Assembly: GCF_000466385.1 (NCBI RefSeq)
Contig: NZ_KE952812.1
Span: 1-64,000 of the forward strand
Length of the DNA: 64,000 nucleotides
DNA from: Aneurinibacillus aneurinilyticus ATCC 12856
GTDB taxonomy: Bacteria > Bacillota > Bacilli > Aneurinibacillales > Aneurinibacillaceae
Reading direction: 5' to 3'
The notes beneath the pieces were generated by a model. The model saw nothing but the letters and a program-made list of their open reading frames with translations, did not search any database and had not been told where the DNA came from. This document shows, piece after piece, positions 1 to 6,693 of this stretch. Numbering within the stretch: the stretch's first letter is position 1; each line of letters opens with the position of its first letter. The position numbers were made by a program, and so were the translations under genes.

Positions 1-34
1 TTTCTTCCACCTTATGGATAATCAACAGGCGTGG
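1..34. repeat. Right end of a dispersed inverted-repeat element, cut by the window edge
   Basis: The bases at 15-33 read GGATAATCAACAGGCGTGG. This is the same terminal motif that ends the copies at 2691-2815 (GGATAATCAACACCC) and, in diverged form, 14715-14936 (GGGTAATTAACAGGTGTG). Only the end is inside the window, so its full length is unknown. Confidence 0.5.
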
Positions 35-49
35 CTTTTTCTCTTAAAT

Positions 50-97
50 AAAATAAAGCTGCCGCATGGTTTATCTGTTGCGGTAGCTTTATTTTTT
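50..97 (-). terminator. Bidirectional rho-independent terminator
   Basis: AATAAAGCTGCCGCA pairs with TGTTGCGGTAGCTTTATT (one mismatch) and T-rich tracts follow on both strands. It lies 3' of the minus-strand peptidase gene that ends at 179 and can also stop transcription entering from the left. Confidence 0.75.
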
Positions 98-178
98 GCT
101 TTAATGGACAAGGAAGTATCACTTGCAAAACGCCCATGGCATGGCAGATGAAAAGACAGACAACGCCAGTGAGTTTTT

Positions 179-871
179 TTATTTGATTTTCTTCTCAAAA
201 TGCTGATAGTCTTTAGAGCTTTTCCATTCCCCGCCCCAGCTCCAGCCACGCTTTTTAAACGCGTTATAACATGCGTCTCCTTTCATAATCATTCCTTTTC
301 GGGCGACTTTTCGATTAGCGTATTCTTTAGAGCTTGCCGGGTTTACTTTATTCCCAACCACATGAGGATTCTGTAATGGATTGATATCGATAGCTATGCC
401 ATAGCTGTGATTTGACATTTTTTTCTTTCCATCTATGGCCCTTGTATTAAATGCAGATGAGTTGTTGGCTTTCATCGACAGTTCGTCAGAGCCTTTGTAT
501 TCGTCGATAAGATTGACCTTTTCAATCGGATACCGTTTTTGATATAGTTCTTCGAAAATCTCGAAAACGTCCTTTGCCAGCATTTTATGAACAATAAGCT
601 CCCCTGTATGTGCCTTATCATCAAAACCTATGTATCGTACACGTACATACGATAAGTCGCTCATTTTAACGGGTGTTTTTTTGGTAAAAGAGATACCTGT
701 AATTTTCTGCTCTATAGCAGTCGGTATGCTACCGTATCCGACGTCTGTAGTTGATAGAGGCAAGGCCTCTGTATTTGTCGTTGCCGGCATCGACGGAGCA
801 GCAAAGGTAGAAGCTCCTGTAATGGTTGACAGCATACAAGCTAAAATAAGTCCATTTCGCAAGTGTTTCAT
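179..871 (-). CDS. Secreted M15-family D-Ala-D-Ala carboxypeptidase-like protein
   Basis: A 230-residue protein with an N-terminal signal peptide (KHLRNGLILACMLS, then an A-S-T-F-A-A type cleavage area) and a C-terminal M15C (VanY/CwlK-like) peptidase domain. The zinc-site motif SNHSYGIAIDINP and the C-terminal W-G-G-E-W...D-Y-Q-H-F-E segment supply the expected H, D and second H ligands. Family members cut peptidoglycan stem peptides outside the membrane. The start has a good ribosome site (GGGGGTGATACAAC before ATG). It stands alone, divergent from the Rad52-like gene, with a terminator directly downstream. The family call is firm; the exact bond cut cannot be read from the sequence. Confidence 0.85.
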   Translation of the reverse strand: MKHLRNGLILACMLSTITGASTFAAPSMPATTNTEALPLSTTDVGYGSIPTAIEQKITGISFTKKTPVKMSDLSYVRVRYIGFDDKAHTGELIVHKMLAKDVFEIFEELYQKRYPIEKVNLIDEYKGSDELSMKANNSSAFNTRAIDGKKKMSNHSYGIAIDINPLQNPHVVGNKVNPASSKEYANRKVARKGMIMKGDACYNAFKKRGWSWGGEWKSSKDYQHFEKKIK

Positions 872-1001
872 GTTGTATCACCCCCTGCATTCTTATGCTC
901 AGTATAGCACGTTACACAGTAAGAAAAGAAGGAAGGGCGGTGGGCGGGAGCGGTCAAAAAAAGCCACGCCAGCCTTCTTCGTGCCCTGTTTGGGTGTCTG
1001 C

Positions 1002-1030
1002 TTGCCAAAAGCGAACGTATGTACTATAAT
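1002..1030 (+). promoter_or_regulatory. SigA-type promoter of the Rad52-like/ssb pair
   Basis: TTGCCA at 1002-1007 and TATAAT at 1025-1030 are separated by exactly 17 bp. It lies 75 bp upstream of the ATG at 1105. The spacer contains a LexA-like box (separate entry). Confidence 0.65.
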
Positions 1031-1045
1031 AGGAACATAAGTTCT
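1012..1045 (+). promoter_or_regulatory. Two tandem LexA-like SOS boxes
   Basis: Site 1 (1012-1025) is CGAACGTATGTACT, which differs from the Bacillus LexA consensus CGAACRNRYGTTYG at two positions. It fills the spacer and touches the -10. Site 2 (1032-1045) is GGAACATAAGTTCT and contains a perfect GAAC-N4-GTTC core just downstream of the -10. Two LexA-like cores within 35 bp over a good promoter, in front of an annealing protein and an SSB, suggest DNA-damage control. That is an inference from consensus matching. Confidence 0.55.
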
Positions 1046-1104
1046 TGTATAGGCGTAATTTCCCGACATGTCTTGTGTGAGCATCTAAGAAAGGGGAAAG
1101 CAGT

Positions 1105-2106
1105 ATGAGCATTGGCAAAATAGCGCAATCATTAGGCGTTGAGTTATCCAGCTCCTCCAGGGAGCAGATAATGGAGAAGGAGCGCTGGCTAAAGTTGGCG
1201 GATGCTCCGTTTCCGTATCATGATTATAAAGTGAATTATGACGGTAATATTTATATTGCCCAACAGTGTATCGCAGACAGGAATGCACTGTTGTTTGATC
1301 AATTCCAATATGAAGCGGAAGAAGCGCAAGTGAATACGGATACCTGGTGTGTTGGGGTATGGGTAAAAGTTCGTGCCATTATTAATGGCAAGGAGCACAG
1401 TGTACGTCAGTACGGTGTACATACCATCAGCAAGCTGCGGGGAGATGTCAAACCGGTCGGAGATGCAATGGAGCAAGCCATTAAGTCAGCCGTATCGGAT
1501 GGAATGAAGAAATGCAGCTCCTGGTTGGGGATTGCGGCGCACATTTATCGCGGGGAAGTTATTTCTATTCGCGCAAACCGTAACAAAGAGGGACAGTCGC
1601 AGAGCAAGTTCTATCTACAGAACCTTGAGAAATTTGGTCTCTCGGAGTACGAATACAAATACGGTATTCCGGTGCTTCCTGATTCATTCAAATCTTTTTA
1701 TGAGAAGATGGATTGGACAGACGGTATATTTTATTCCGATGTATTTGGTTATAGGGACCATCAGGAAGATGAGCATATACCATCCGAAAAAATGGAGAAG
1801 AAAACGGAGAAGGTTCAGGAACGAAGCGAAGCGGAGAGCCCAGCTTTTATTAATGACATGCAGGCCAATTATCTGCGTGGCCTGATTTATGACTTTAATG
1901 AGAATGCCCAAGAGGCAGATATTGTGCAGGCAATTATTGCATACCTTGTTAAGCGCAAAGTCGATGTTGTACAAGAGGCGGAGGAGATGGGGAGACGTTT
2001 TACGACGGTAGATGCTTTACCGTCTGTGCACTTTACTTCTGTACACCGCTATTTTAAGCAGCTAAGAAGGGCGCGATTGGAAAGCACAGAGGAGAAATCG
2101 GCGTAA
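1105..2106 (+). CDS. Rad52/22-family (DdrA-like) single-strand annealing protein
   Basis: A 333-residue soluble protein. Residues about 25-155 carry a pattern typical of the Rad52/DdrA/Sak fold: an early Y-I-A-Q-Q...R strand, a W-C-V-G-V-W-V-K-V-R-A strand, an H-S-V-R-Q-Y-G turn, then A-I-K-S-A-V-S-D-G-M-K-K-C (about 125-137), the equivalent of the conserved A-V-T-D-A-L-K-R helix. Such proteins anneal complementary single strands during recombination. The C-terminal third (about 220-333) is charged and helical and may bind partners. The start has the ribosome site AAAGGGGAAAGCAGT. An ssb gene follows 106 bp later on the same strand, and SOS-like boxes precede it. No phage genes are nearby, so this seems a chromosomal repair pair. 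The fold is assigned from motif pattern only. Confidence 0.7.
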   Translation: MSIGKIAQSLGVELSSSSREQIMEKERWLKLADAPFPYHDYKVNYDGNIYIAQQCIADRNALLFDQFQYEAEEAQVNTDTWCVGVWVKVRAIINGKEHSVRQYGVHTISKLRGDVKPVGDAMEQAIKSAVSDGMKKCSSWLGIAAHIYRGEVISIRANRNKEGQSQSKFYLQNLEKFGLSEYEYKYGIPVLPDSFKSFYEKMDWTDGIFYSDVFGYRDHQEDEHIPSEKMEKKTEKVQERSEAESPAFINDMQANYLRGLIYDFNENAQEADIVQAIIAYLVKRKVDVVQEAEEMGRRFTTVDALPSVHFTSVHRYFKQLRRARLESTEEKSA

Positions 2107-2212
2107 ACTGGTATATGTAAGCCGCGTTTTGTCGAATGCTACTATAGTAAACCAGTATACACATGTACATGATATGCACGCACGGTAAAGAAATGAGAGA
2201 GGAGGAGACATG

Positions 2213-2638
2213 ATGTTAAACAGGGTGATTTTAATTGGCAGGTTAACAAAAGATCCAGAATTGCGCTATACTCAGAGCGGTACAGCCGTTGCGACCTTTA
2301 CATTGGCGGTTGATCGGAGGGTTACCAATCAGCAGGGTGAACGGGAGACTGACTTTATTTCTGTTGTGGTATGGAGCAAGCAGGCAGAATTATGTGCTCA
2401 ATACTTGAATAAAGGAAGACAAACCGCTGTGGAAGGCCGACTTCAGGTACGTAATTATGAGAATAATGAGGGACGGCGGGTGTATGTGACCGAAGTTGTT
2501 GCTGAGAACGTACAATTTCTTGGAAGTGGACAAGGGGCAGGAGCAATGGAACGGAGAGAAGCATCAAGCCGGAATGAAAATCCGTTCGCAGAAGATCAAC
2601 GTCCGATCGATATTTCGGATGATGATTTGCCATTCTGA
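2213..2638 (+). CDS. ssb: Single-stranded DNA-binding protein
   Basis: A 141-residue SSB. The N-terminal OB-fold begins [17 protein letters not shown], with [15 protein letters not shown] and a W-S-K-Q-A-E segment as in bacterial SSBs. A short linker leads to the acidic tip D-D-D-L-P-F, which recruits repair and replication proteins. Two ATGs are in tandem (2210, 2213); the second is chosen because it lies 7 bp after AGGAGG and matches the family start. It is not in the usual rpsF-ssb-rpsR context, so it is likely an accessory paralog working with the Rad52-like protein upstream. Confidence 0.9.
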   Translation: MLNRVILIGRLTKDPELRYTQSGTAVATFTLAVDRRVTNQQGERETDFISVVVWSKQAELCAQYLNKGRQTAVEGRLQVRNYENNEGRRVYVTEVVAENVQFLGSGQGAGAMERREASSRNENPFAEDQRPIDISDDDLPF

Positions 2639-2669
2639 TTGTTGAGAAACCCTTATTTTTAAAAGTGAA

Positions 2670-2885
2670 ATGTATAAAGTATTAGTAAGATTCACACCTG
2701 TTGATTGTCCAAAGAGGAAAAGGCCGCCACAACAGGAGACGAACCGCCGCCCGTTTGGGGCACGGTGTGATGGTGATCCACTCTGGATCATACTGGATAA
2801 TCAACACCCTTGTTCTGATGCGACAAAAGGTACAGAAGTTATTGCGGCATTATCTGCGGAAAGCAAGGCAAAAATTGATGAATAA
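2670..2885 (+). pseudogene. Small reading frame running through an inverted-repeat element
   Basis: A 71-codon frame starts M-Y-K-V-L-V-R-F at 2670. It enters the repeat element at 2691 and leaves it as C-S-D-A-T-K-G-T-E-V-I-A-A-L-S-A-E-S-K. The ends look like real coding sequence; the middle is the element read through in frame. The ribosome site is weak (AAAAGTGAA). The best reading is a short gene interrupted or extended by the element, though chance cannot be excluded. A terminator follows at 2898. Confidence 0.3.
2691..2815. repeat. Inverted-repeat element, about 125 bp (MITE-like)
   Basis: The left end CACACCTGTTGATTGTCC (2693-2710) and right end GGATAATCAACA (2797 onward) are inverted copies of one another. 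Read in reverse, the right 70 bases match the left arm of the copy at 14715 almost base for base (CCAGTATGATCCAGAGTGG, then ACACCGTGCCCCAAACG). It has no internal gene of its own. Confidence 0.65.
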
Positions 2886-2897
2886 CTGAAACATAGT

Positions 2898-2936
2898 GCC
2901 ACTCATTTCCCTATGCTTGGAATGAGTGGTTTTTTG
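2898..2936 (+). terminator. Rho-independent terminator
   Basis: CCACTCATTCC-type stem (2899-2909) pairs with GGAATGAGTGG (2919-2929) and is followed by TTTTTT. It closes the Rad52-like/ssb transcription unit. Confidence 0.8.
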
Positions 2937-3013
2937 CATGTAATCCCTGTCGTTGTCATTCTTTATTTTTTCTTTAGAAACTGTATATAAACTAGGGACT
3001 GGGAGGGATAAAC

Positions 3014-4261
3014 ATGAACCGTTTTGGTACAAATGCAAGCAATCAAATCAGTTTTAAAGAAAGAGGAGATGCGATAATTAATTTGTCTGCAAATGAACGA
3101 ATACAAATTATAGATATCATCCGAGGAATTGCTATTCTTGGTATTTTGTTTGTTAATATGAGTTTTTATAGTTCCTCATTAATGGCTATATCCTTGCAAG
3201 TTGAGCTATGGCAGGGATTTTGGAATAAAAGCGCAGAATTGTTTAGAAATATATTTATAGATGAGAAATTTATCAACATATTCTCCTTTTTATTTGGATT
3301 CGGGATGATTTTGTTTAAAGAAGGGGCAATTGCAAAAGGGAGACGCTTCATTCCCCTATTCTCCAGAAGGTTAATCGCATTATTTCTATTCGGCCTGATT
3401 CATGGCTGGTTTATCTGGTATGGCGACATCTTGCTGCATTATGCAGTGTTAGGCTTTTTTCTGTTATTATTCCATAAATGTAAGCCGAGAACACTGTTGA
3501 TATGGTCCATCCTGCTGCTTTCGCTGTTACCAATAGTTATTCTAATGAGTGGAAACGCAGGAATGCCTGCCAGCTCAGACTTGAGCAGAATGGGACAGGA
3601 GGCGATGAAGCATGATACGGCGATTTATGGAAGCGGAAGTTTCATTGCTATTCAGAACCAACGTTTTATCGATTGGAATAGTACGTTAATTAATCAAATT
3701 TTGTTTTATCCACGAATCCTTGGGATGTTTCTGCTTGGTTCTTATTTTGCTAAGCGAAAAATTTTACATAATATATCCGGGCACTTACGATTAGTGAAAA
3801 ACATTTGCAAATGTACGGGATTGTTCGGATTTGGGCTTATCATGTTAGGTGTGTTTACACAGTATTCGAGCAACCCGGTTATCGCTGGCTGGCATGATTT
3901 TCTGTTTGTTTTAGGAATGCTGGTTGGTTCCCCGCTACTAGCTTTGTTTTATATTACGTTCTTTGCCCTGCTATTTCAGAAAGAGAACTGGAAAAGAAGA
4001 CTACTACCATTTTCTTTTGTTGGTAAAATGGCGTTTACCAATTACATTGCACAATCAGTGATTTGTACATTAATTTTTTATAGCTATGGTTTGGGTTTAT
4101 ATGGGAAAGTGGGGACTTTTGCCGGACTATGGCTTGCTTTGGGAATATATATTCTGCAGTTGATAGTAAGTAGGCTTTGGCTGCAAAAATATCAGATGGG
4201 ATTGCTGGAATGGATGGCGTATCCTCACTTATTTACGAGTATCCCCCTTAAAATATCCTAA
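3014..4261 (+). CDS. DUF418 (YeiB-like) multi-pass membrane protein
   Basis: A 415-residue integral membrane protein with about ten hydrophobic segments. The N-terminal I-I-D-I-I-R-G-I-A-I-L-G-I-L-F-V-N-M motif and the C-terminal G-K-M-A-F-T-N-Y-I-A-Q-S block are the marks of the DUF418/DUF1624 family. The middle holds a G-L-I-H-G-W-F-I-W-Y-G-D-I-L loop with a conserved His. The family is widespread, probably in the cytoplasmic membrane, and its role is unsettled. The start has a clear ribosome site (GGGAGGGATAAAC). It is a single gene between terminators. AT content is higher than in the core genes to the right. Confidence 0.8.
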   Translation: MNRFGTNASNQISFKERGDAIINLSANERIQIIDIIRGIAILGILFVNMSFYSSSLMAISLQVELWQGFWNKSAELFRNIFIDEKFINIFSFLFGFGMILFKEGAIAKGRRFIPLFSRRLIALFLFGLIHGWFIWYGDILLHYAVLGFFLLLFHKCKPRTLLIWSILLLSLLPIVILMSGNAGMPASSDLSRMGQEAMKHDTAIYGSGSFIAIQNQRFIDWNSTLINQILFYPRILGMFLLGSYFAKRKILHNISGHLRLVKNICKCTGLFGFGLIMLGVFTQYSSNPVIAGWHDFLFVLGMLVGSPLLALFYITFFALLFQKENWKRRLLPFSFVGKMAFTNYIAQSVICTLIFYSYGLGLYGKVGTFAGLWLALGIYILQLIVSRLWLQKYQMGLLEWMAYPHLFTSIPLKIS

Positions 4262-4456
4262 CAAGCACAATAGATAATGTAGGATAAAAGCGCGCTGTAC
4301 AAACTAATGGTTGAATTTACCTTATTTATGAATTAAAATGTAATAGATTTACAATTAAAAGCTTAAGCAAATAAGTTTACACAGAAATAGAAGACGGAAT
4401 AATCAGAATTAAATTGAGTGAAATGATGTAACAATTTTATCCTAGGGGGAATCGCA

Positions 4457-4642
4457 ATGGAAATTTTAGAAAAGAAAGCAAGAAGCTATTTTAAAGAAGA
4501 TGAACAAGTGATTCATAAGAAATTTGGAAAGGGAATTGTCTACAGTATAGATGAGAAGGTAATTGAAATTGATTTTAATGAGGAGCGAAAGAGAATGAGC
4601 TTAGAAGTGTTGATCAAAAATAATCTTCTTGAGAAAGCATAG
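4457..4642 (+). CDS. Small protein with a PcrA/UvrD-tail (Tudor-like) motif
   Basis: A 61-residue protein. Residues 18-40 (Q-V-I-H-K-K-F-G-K-G-I-V-Y-S-I-D-E-K-V-I) follow the V-x-H-x-x-F-G-x-G-x-V pattern seen in the C-terminal Tudor-like domain of PcrA/UvrD helicases, which contacts RNA polymerase. Here it forms nearly the whole protein. The start has AGGGGGAATCGCA upstream. No partner gene is adjacent. It may be a free-standing RNA-polymerase- or nucleic-acid-binding module, but this is inference from a short motif. Confidence 0.6.
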   Translation: MEILEKKARSYFKEDEQVIHKKFGKGIVYSIDEKVIEIDFNEERKRMSLEVLIKNNLLEKA

Positions 4643-4644
4643 GC

Positions 4645-4672
4645 TGGATGGTACTGGATAATCAATATCCTT
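4645..4672. repeat. Solo end of the inverted-repeat element
   Basis: CTGGATGGTACTGGATAATC (4647 onward) matches the right end of the 2691-2815 copy (CTGGATCATACTGGATAATC) with two changes. No opposite end is found nearby, so it is a fragment. It sits directly after a stop codon. Confidence 0.5.
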
Positions 4673-4713
4673 TGAACAGAAATATGCCCGAATCATAAGC
4701 AAATGTAAAGGAG

Positions 4714-4745
4714 AGGAGTTGTTCTGACTTGGAACAACTCCTTAT
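4714..4745 (-). terminator. Bidirectional terminator between convergent genes
   Basis: AGGAGTTGTTC pairs with GGAACAACTCCT with a short loop. It lies between the convergent genes ending at 4642 and 4774. Confidence 0.7.
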
Positions 4746-4773
4746 TATGGTTCATAACTAAACAAGTAATTTA

Positions 4774-5214
4774 TTAAAGCTGTTCTTTAATCATGTGTTT
4801 CCAGTTTTCAGGCAGGTTCTCGGTTTTTATATGCTCAAACTTTTTTAATTCAACATCGCCACTCCCTCTGATTTTAAATGTCAAATGATCGATTCCGACA
4901 GAAATATGTGGTCCGATAACCGGGATGACTTTAAGTTTCACTAAAAAATCGAAGGAACGATAATCCCCGATTCTTTTTGCTTTTAATACATAAACAAAAT
5001 ATGGATAAACCACAGGGGAGGTAGTCAGGACTTTTGTGTAATAATTATTTATTTGCTTTTGAATATGTGGCATAAGCAAAGAAATAAAGATGTCTTGATA
5101 CAATTCTTCCCTTGATTGCTCGGGTGGTGTGTATATACTTTCCGCATGACAAGTGAACGGCGAGGAAATTACAAATCCCATCGTTAAAAACATTGCAATA
5201 ACCGTTTTATTCAA
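4774..5214 (-). CDS. Secreted DUF3888-domain protein
   Basis: A 146-residue protein with an N-terminal signal peptide (about residues 1-24, A-M-F-L-T-M-G-F-V-I-S-S, ending C-H-A). The rest contains E-E-L-Y-Q-D-I-F-I-S-L-L-M-P-H-I and Y-F-V-Y-V-L-K-A-K-R, as in DUF3888 proteins of Bacillales. The family consists of small exported proteins without a known activity. A ribosome site (GGGGGTTTTACC) precedes the ATG. It stands alone. Confidence 0.7.
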   Translation of the reverse strand: MNKTVIAMFLTMGFVISSPFTCHAESIYTPPEQSREELYQDIFISLLMPHIQKQINNYYTKVLTTSPVVYPYFVYVLKAKRIGDYRSFDFLVKLKVIPVIGPHISVGIDHLTFKIRGSGDVELKKFEHIKTENLPENWKHMIKEQL

Positions 5215-5318
5215 GGTAAAACCCCCACGATAAATCTTTTAAGTTATGTTTTCCTTTCGTGTTCAGGTTAATGCTTTTAAAGGCAAATGTTATGTACGGT
5301 AACGATTAATATATAAAC

Positions 5319-5474
5319 CAACTATCCACTCCTGAATCCAATAAACCTGAAATTATTGCCGCATCTGCAAGAGTGGGCACTGAATTAGGCGCAGATATTA
5401 TTAAAACAAGATTTTTAGGGGAACCAGGGGATGCGGATGTAGATGAAAATTGGATGCGCCCTGCGCTATGGTAG
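5319..5474 (+). pseudogene. Remnant of a DhnA/class I aldolase-like gene
   Basis: An open stretch without a start encodes T-P-E-S-N-K-P-E-I-I-A-A-S-A-R-V-G-T-E-L followed by G-A-D-I-I-K-T-R-F-L-G-E and then a stop. This resembles the part of DeoC/FbaB-like (DhnA) aldolases around the catalytic Lys, where A-A-R-I-G-A-E-L-G-A-D-I-V-K-T is typical. About 50 codons survive of a family of about 250-300. The rest of the gene is missing on both sides, so it is a decayed fragment. Otherwise 5215-5552 holds nothing I can name. Confidence 0.5.
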
Positions 5475-5552
5475 AAAAAAAGACTGGTGTTTCTTTTCTT
5501 ACCTTCTGCTACAAGAGTATGTTCATTCATTAAGTCAGAAGTATATAAATAG

Positions 5553-5604
5553 TTGACAGATGCGTTTTATATAGTGATATAATCGAGACTAATAATCTTT
5601 ATCA
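5553..5604 (+). promoter_or_regulatory. Promoter with Fur-like box upstream of isdG-like gene
   Basis: TTGACA at 5553-5558 and TATAAT at 5578-5583 (19-bp spacing) form a promoter. TAATAATCTTTATCA at 5590-5604 matches the Fur 7-1-7 consensus TGATAATNATTATCA at 12 of 14 informative positions and covers the likely start of transcription. This fits iron-repressed expression of the haem-degrading enzyme that follows. Confidence 0.55.
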
Positions 5605-5655
5605 ATAAAATGAATGAATACTATACTCTTGCATGAGCAAAAGGAGTGAATGCTA

Positions 5656-5970
5656 ATGTTTATTGAAACTAAAACTATTATTGTCAAGGAAGGCACTTCT
5701 GATAAAATTGTAAGCCGCTTTAGCCAGGAAGGGGCTATCGAAAAATCTGAAGGGTTTATTGATTTAAGCGTTCTGGTTAAGAAAAGCAGAAAGGGTGATG
5801 AGGAAGTCATTGTTATGATTCGTTGGGATTCTGAAGAATCATGGAAAAATTGGGAGAAGAGTGAAGCACATATCCAGGGTCATAGACAAAGCAGGGGGAA
5901 GCCGAAGCCGGATTATATTATCAGTTCCGGCCATAGCACATACGAGGTTAAAGTAATAAAGGGAGCCTAA
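5656..5970 (+). CDS. IsdG-like haem-degrading monooxygenase (ABM fold)
   Basis: A 104-residue protein beginning M-F-I-E-T-K-T-I-I-V-K-E-G, with S-E-G-F-I-D-L-S-V-L and M-I-R-W-D-S-E-E-S-W-K-N-W-E-K-S-E-A-H. The W and the E-A-H histidine fit the Asn/Trp/His set of IsdG/HmoB-type enzymes, which open cytosolic haem to release iron. The ATG at 5656 is preferred over 5650 because it lies 9 bp after AAGGAG. No Isd surface proteins or haem transporters are adjacent, so it may be a stand-alone haem-recycling enzyme. A Fur-like box upstream supports the call. Confidence 0.75.
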   Translation: MFIETKTIIVKEGTSDKIVSRFSQEGAIEKSEGFIDLSVLVKKSRKGDEEVIVMIRWDSEESWKNWEKSEAHIQGHRQSRGKPKPDYIISSGHSTYEVKVIKGA

Positions 5971-6021
5971 ATATTAGGGGTACATTCATTCCGCGCATTT
6001 ATGCAAAGCCGATCTGTGAAG

Positions 6022-6062
6022 AAGCCTGACGATCTACCTTATTAGGGGTGTGTCAGGCTTTA
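6022..6062 (+). terminator. Terminator after the isdG-like gene
   Basis: AAGCCTGAC (6022-6030) pairs with GTCAGGCTT (6052-6060); the loop is long and the T-run short (TTTAAG). It is a moderate terminator. Confidence 0.55.
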
Positions 6063-6250
6063 AGTTTCCTATAGTTCCTGTTCTCTTACCAGCGTACCTC
6101 TTGTTTCTAAAACAGCAGATAATTTTTTTGCAAAAATAGTAAACAGGGCTTCCGATATAGCTTTATGTGATACTATAATCTTATAGAATAAAACTTCTAT
6201 TAGTGAAAGTTTTACTGCCCAGGGAGGGCTGGGACAAAAGAATACGATTC

Positions 6251-6428
6251 GGTTTGTTGGTGTGTATGTGCAATATAAGCATACACTTAAAAGGGAAGAA
6301 CGGTGTAAATCCGACGCGGTCCCGCCACTGTAAATGCCAGTTTCTTTACAGGATGCCACTGTTTCATTTGGAAATGGGAAGGCGTAAAGAAGCGTGTAAG
6401 CATGAGCCAGGATACCTGCCAACAAATA
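6251..6428 (+). ncRNA. Cobalamin riboswitch
   Basis: The conserved core is plain: AAAAGGGAAGAACGGTG near 6290, AAATCCGACGCGGTCCCGCC then ACTGTAA (6308-6334), and GAGCCAGGATACCTGCC (6403-6419). The ends pair (GTTTGTTGG at 6252-6260 with CCAACAAAT at 6419-6427) to close the P1 helix. Cobalamin binding normally lowers expression downstream, here the Nik/Opp-type transporter operon. A TATAAT at 6174-6179 could be the promoter; its -35 is weak. Between 6431 and 6693 there is a terminator (next entry) and no gene. Confidence 0.93.
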
Positions 6429-6509
6429 CCACACTGATTGAACCACGGAGATTGGGGAGGTGTTTTCTGTACGTACGTGAAGATTATACATAATCAGTAC
6501 GACTTTATG

Positions 6510-6546
6510 AAAGCAACGTTTCCTGTGATGGATGAACGTTGCTTTT
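6510..6546 (+). terminator. Riboswitch-linked transcription terminator
   Basis: AAAGCAACGTT (6510-6520) pairs with AACGTTGCTTTTT (6534-6546). It lies about 80 bases after the cobalamin aptamer and 150 bases before the first gene, the expected place for an expression platform. The AAGCAACGTTT sequence recurs at 6623-6633, so an alternative fold is possible. Confidence 0.8.
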
Positions 6547-6693
6547 TATATTGTAAGAAAATCTTGCAGGTGTTGCCACTTGTTCTTTTTTCGTCCGCTG
6601 TGCTACGTGCTACACAGGGCGCAAGCAACGTTTGGCACACGCCTCGCGAGCTTTTTTAAGCGATACTTATCCATTAAAGAAAGGACAGGGGTT

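Noticed and set aside
958-970. AAAAAGCCACGCC also occurs, in reverse, next to the repeat end at 20-40
   Set aside because: A 13-base match is expected by chance several times in 64 kb and the rest of the element is not seen here.
630-1040. Plus-strand open frame of 136 codons
   Set aside because: It lies opposite the M15 peptidase gene, has no ribosome site and no recognisable motif, and would overlap the promoter of the next gene.
6203-6493. Plus-strand open frames through the region before the transporter operon
   Set aside because: They cross the cobalamin riboswitch, whose conserved core explains the sequence.
6532-6693. N-terminal extension of the substrate-binding protein
   Set aside because: It begins within the terminator stem, and the true signal peptide with ribosome site starts at 6694.
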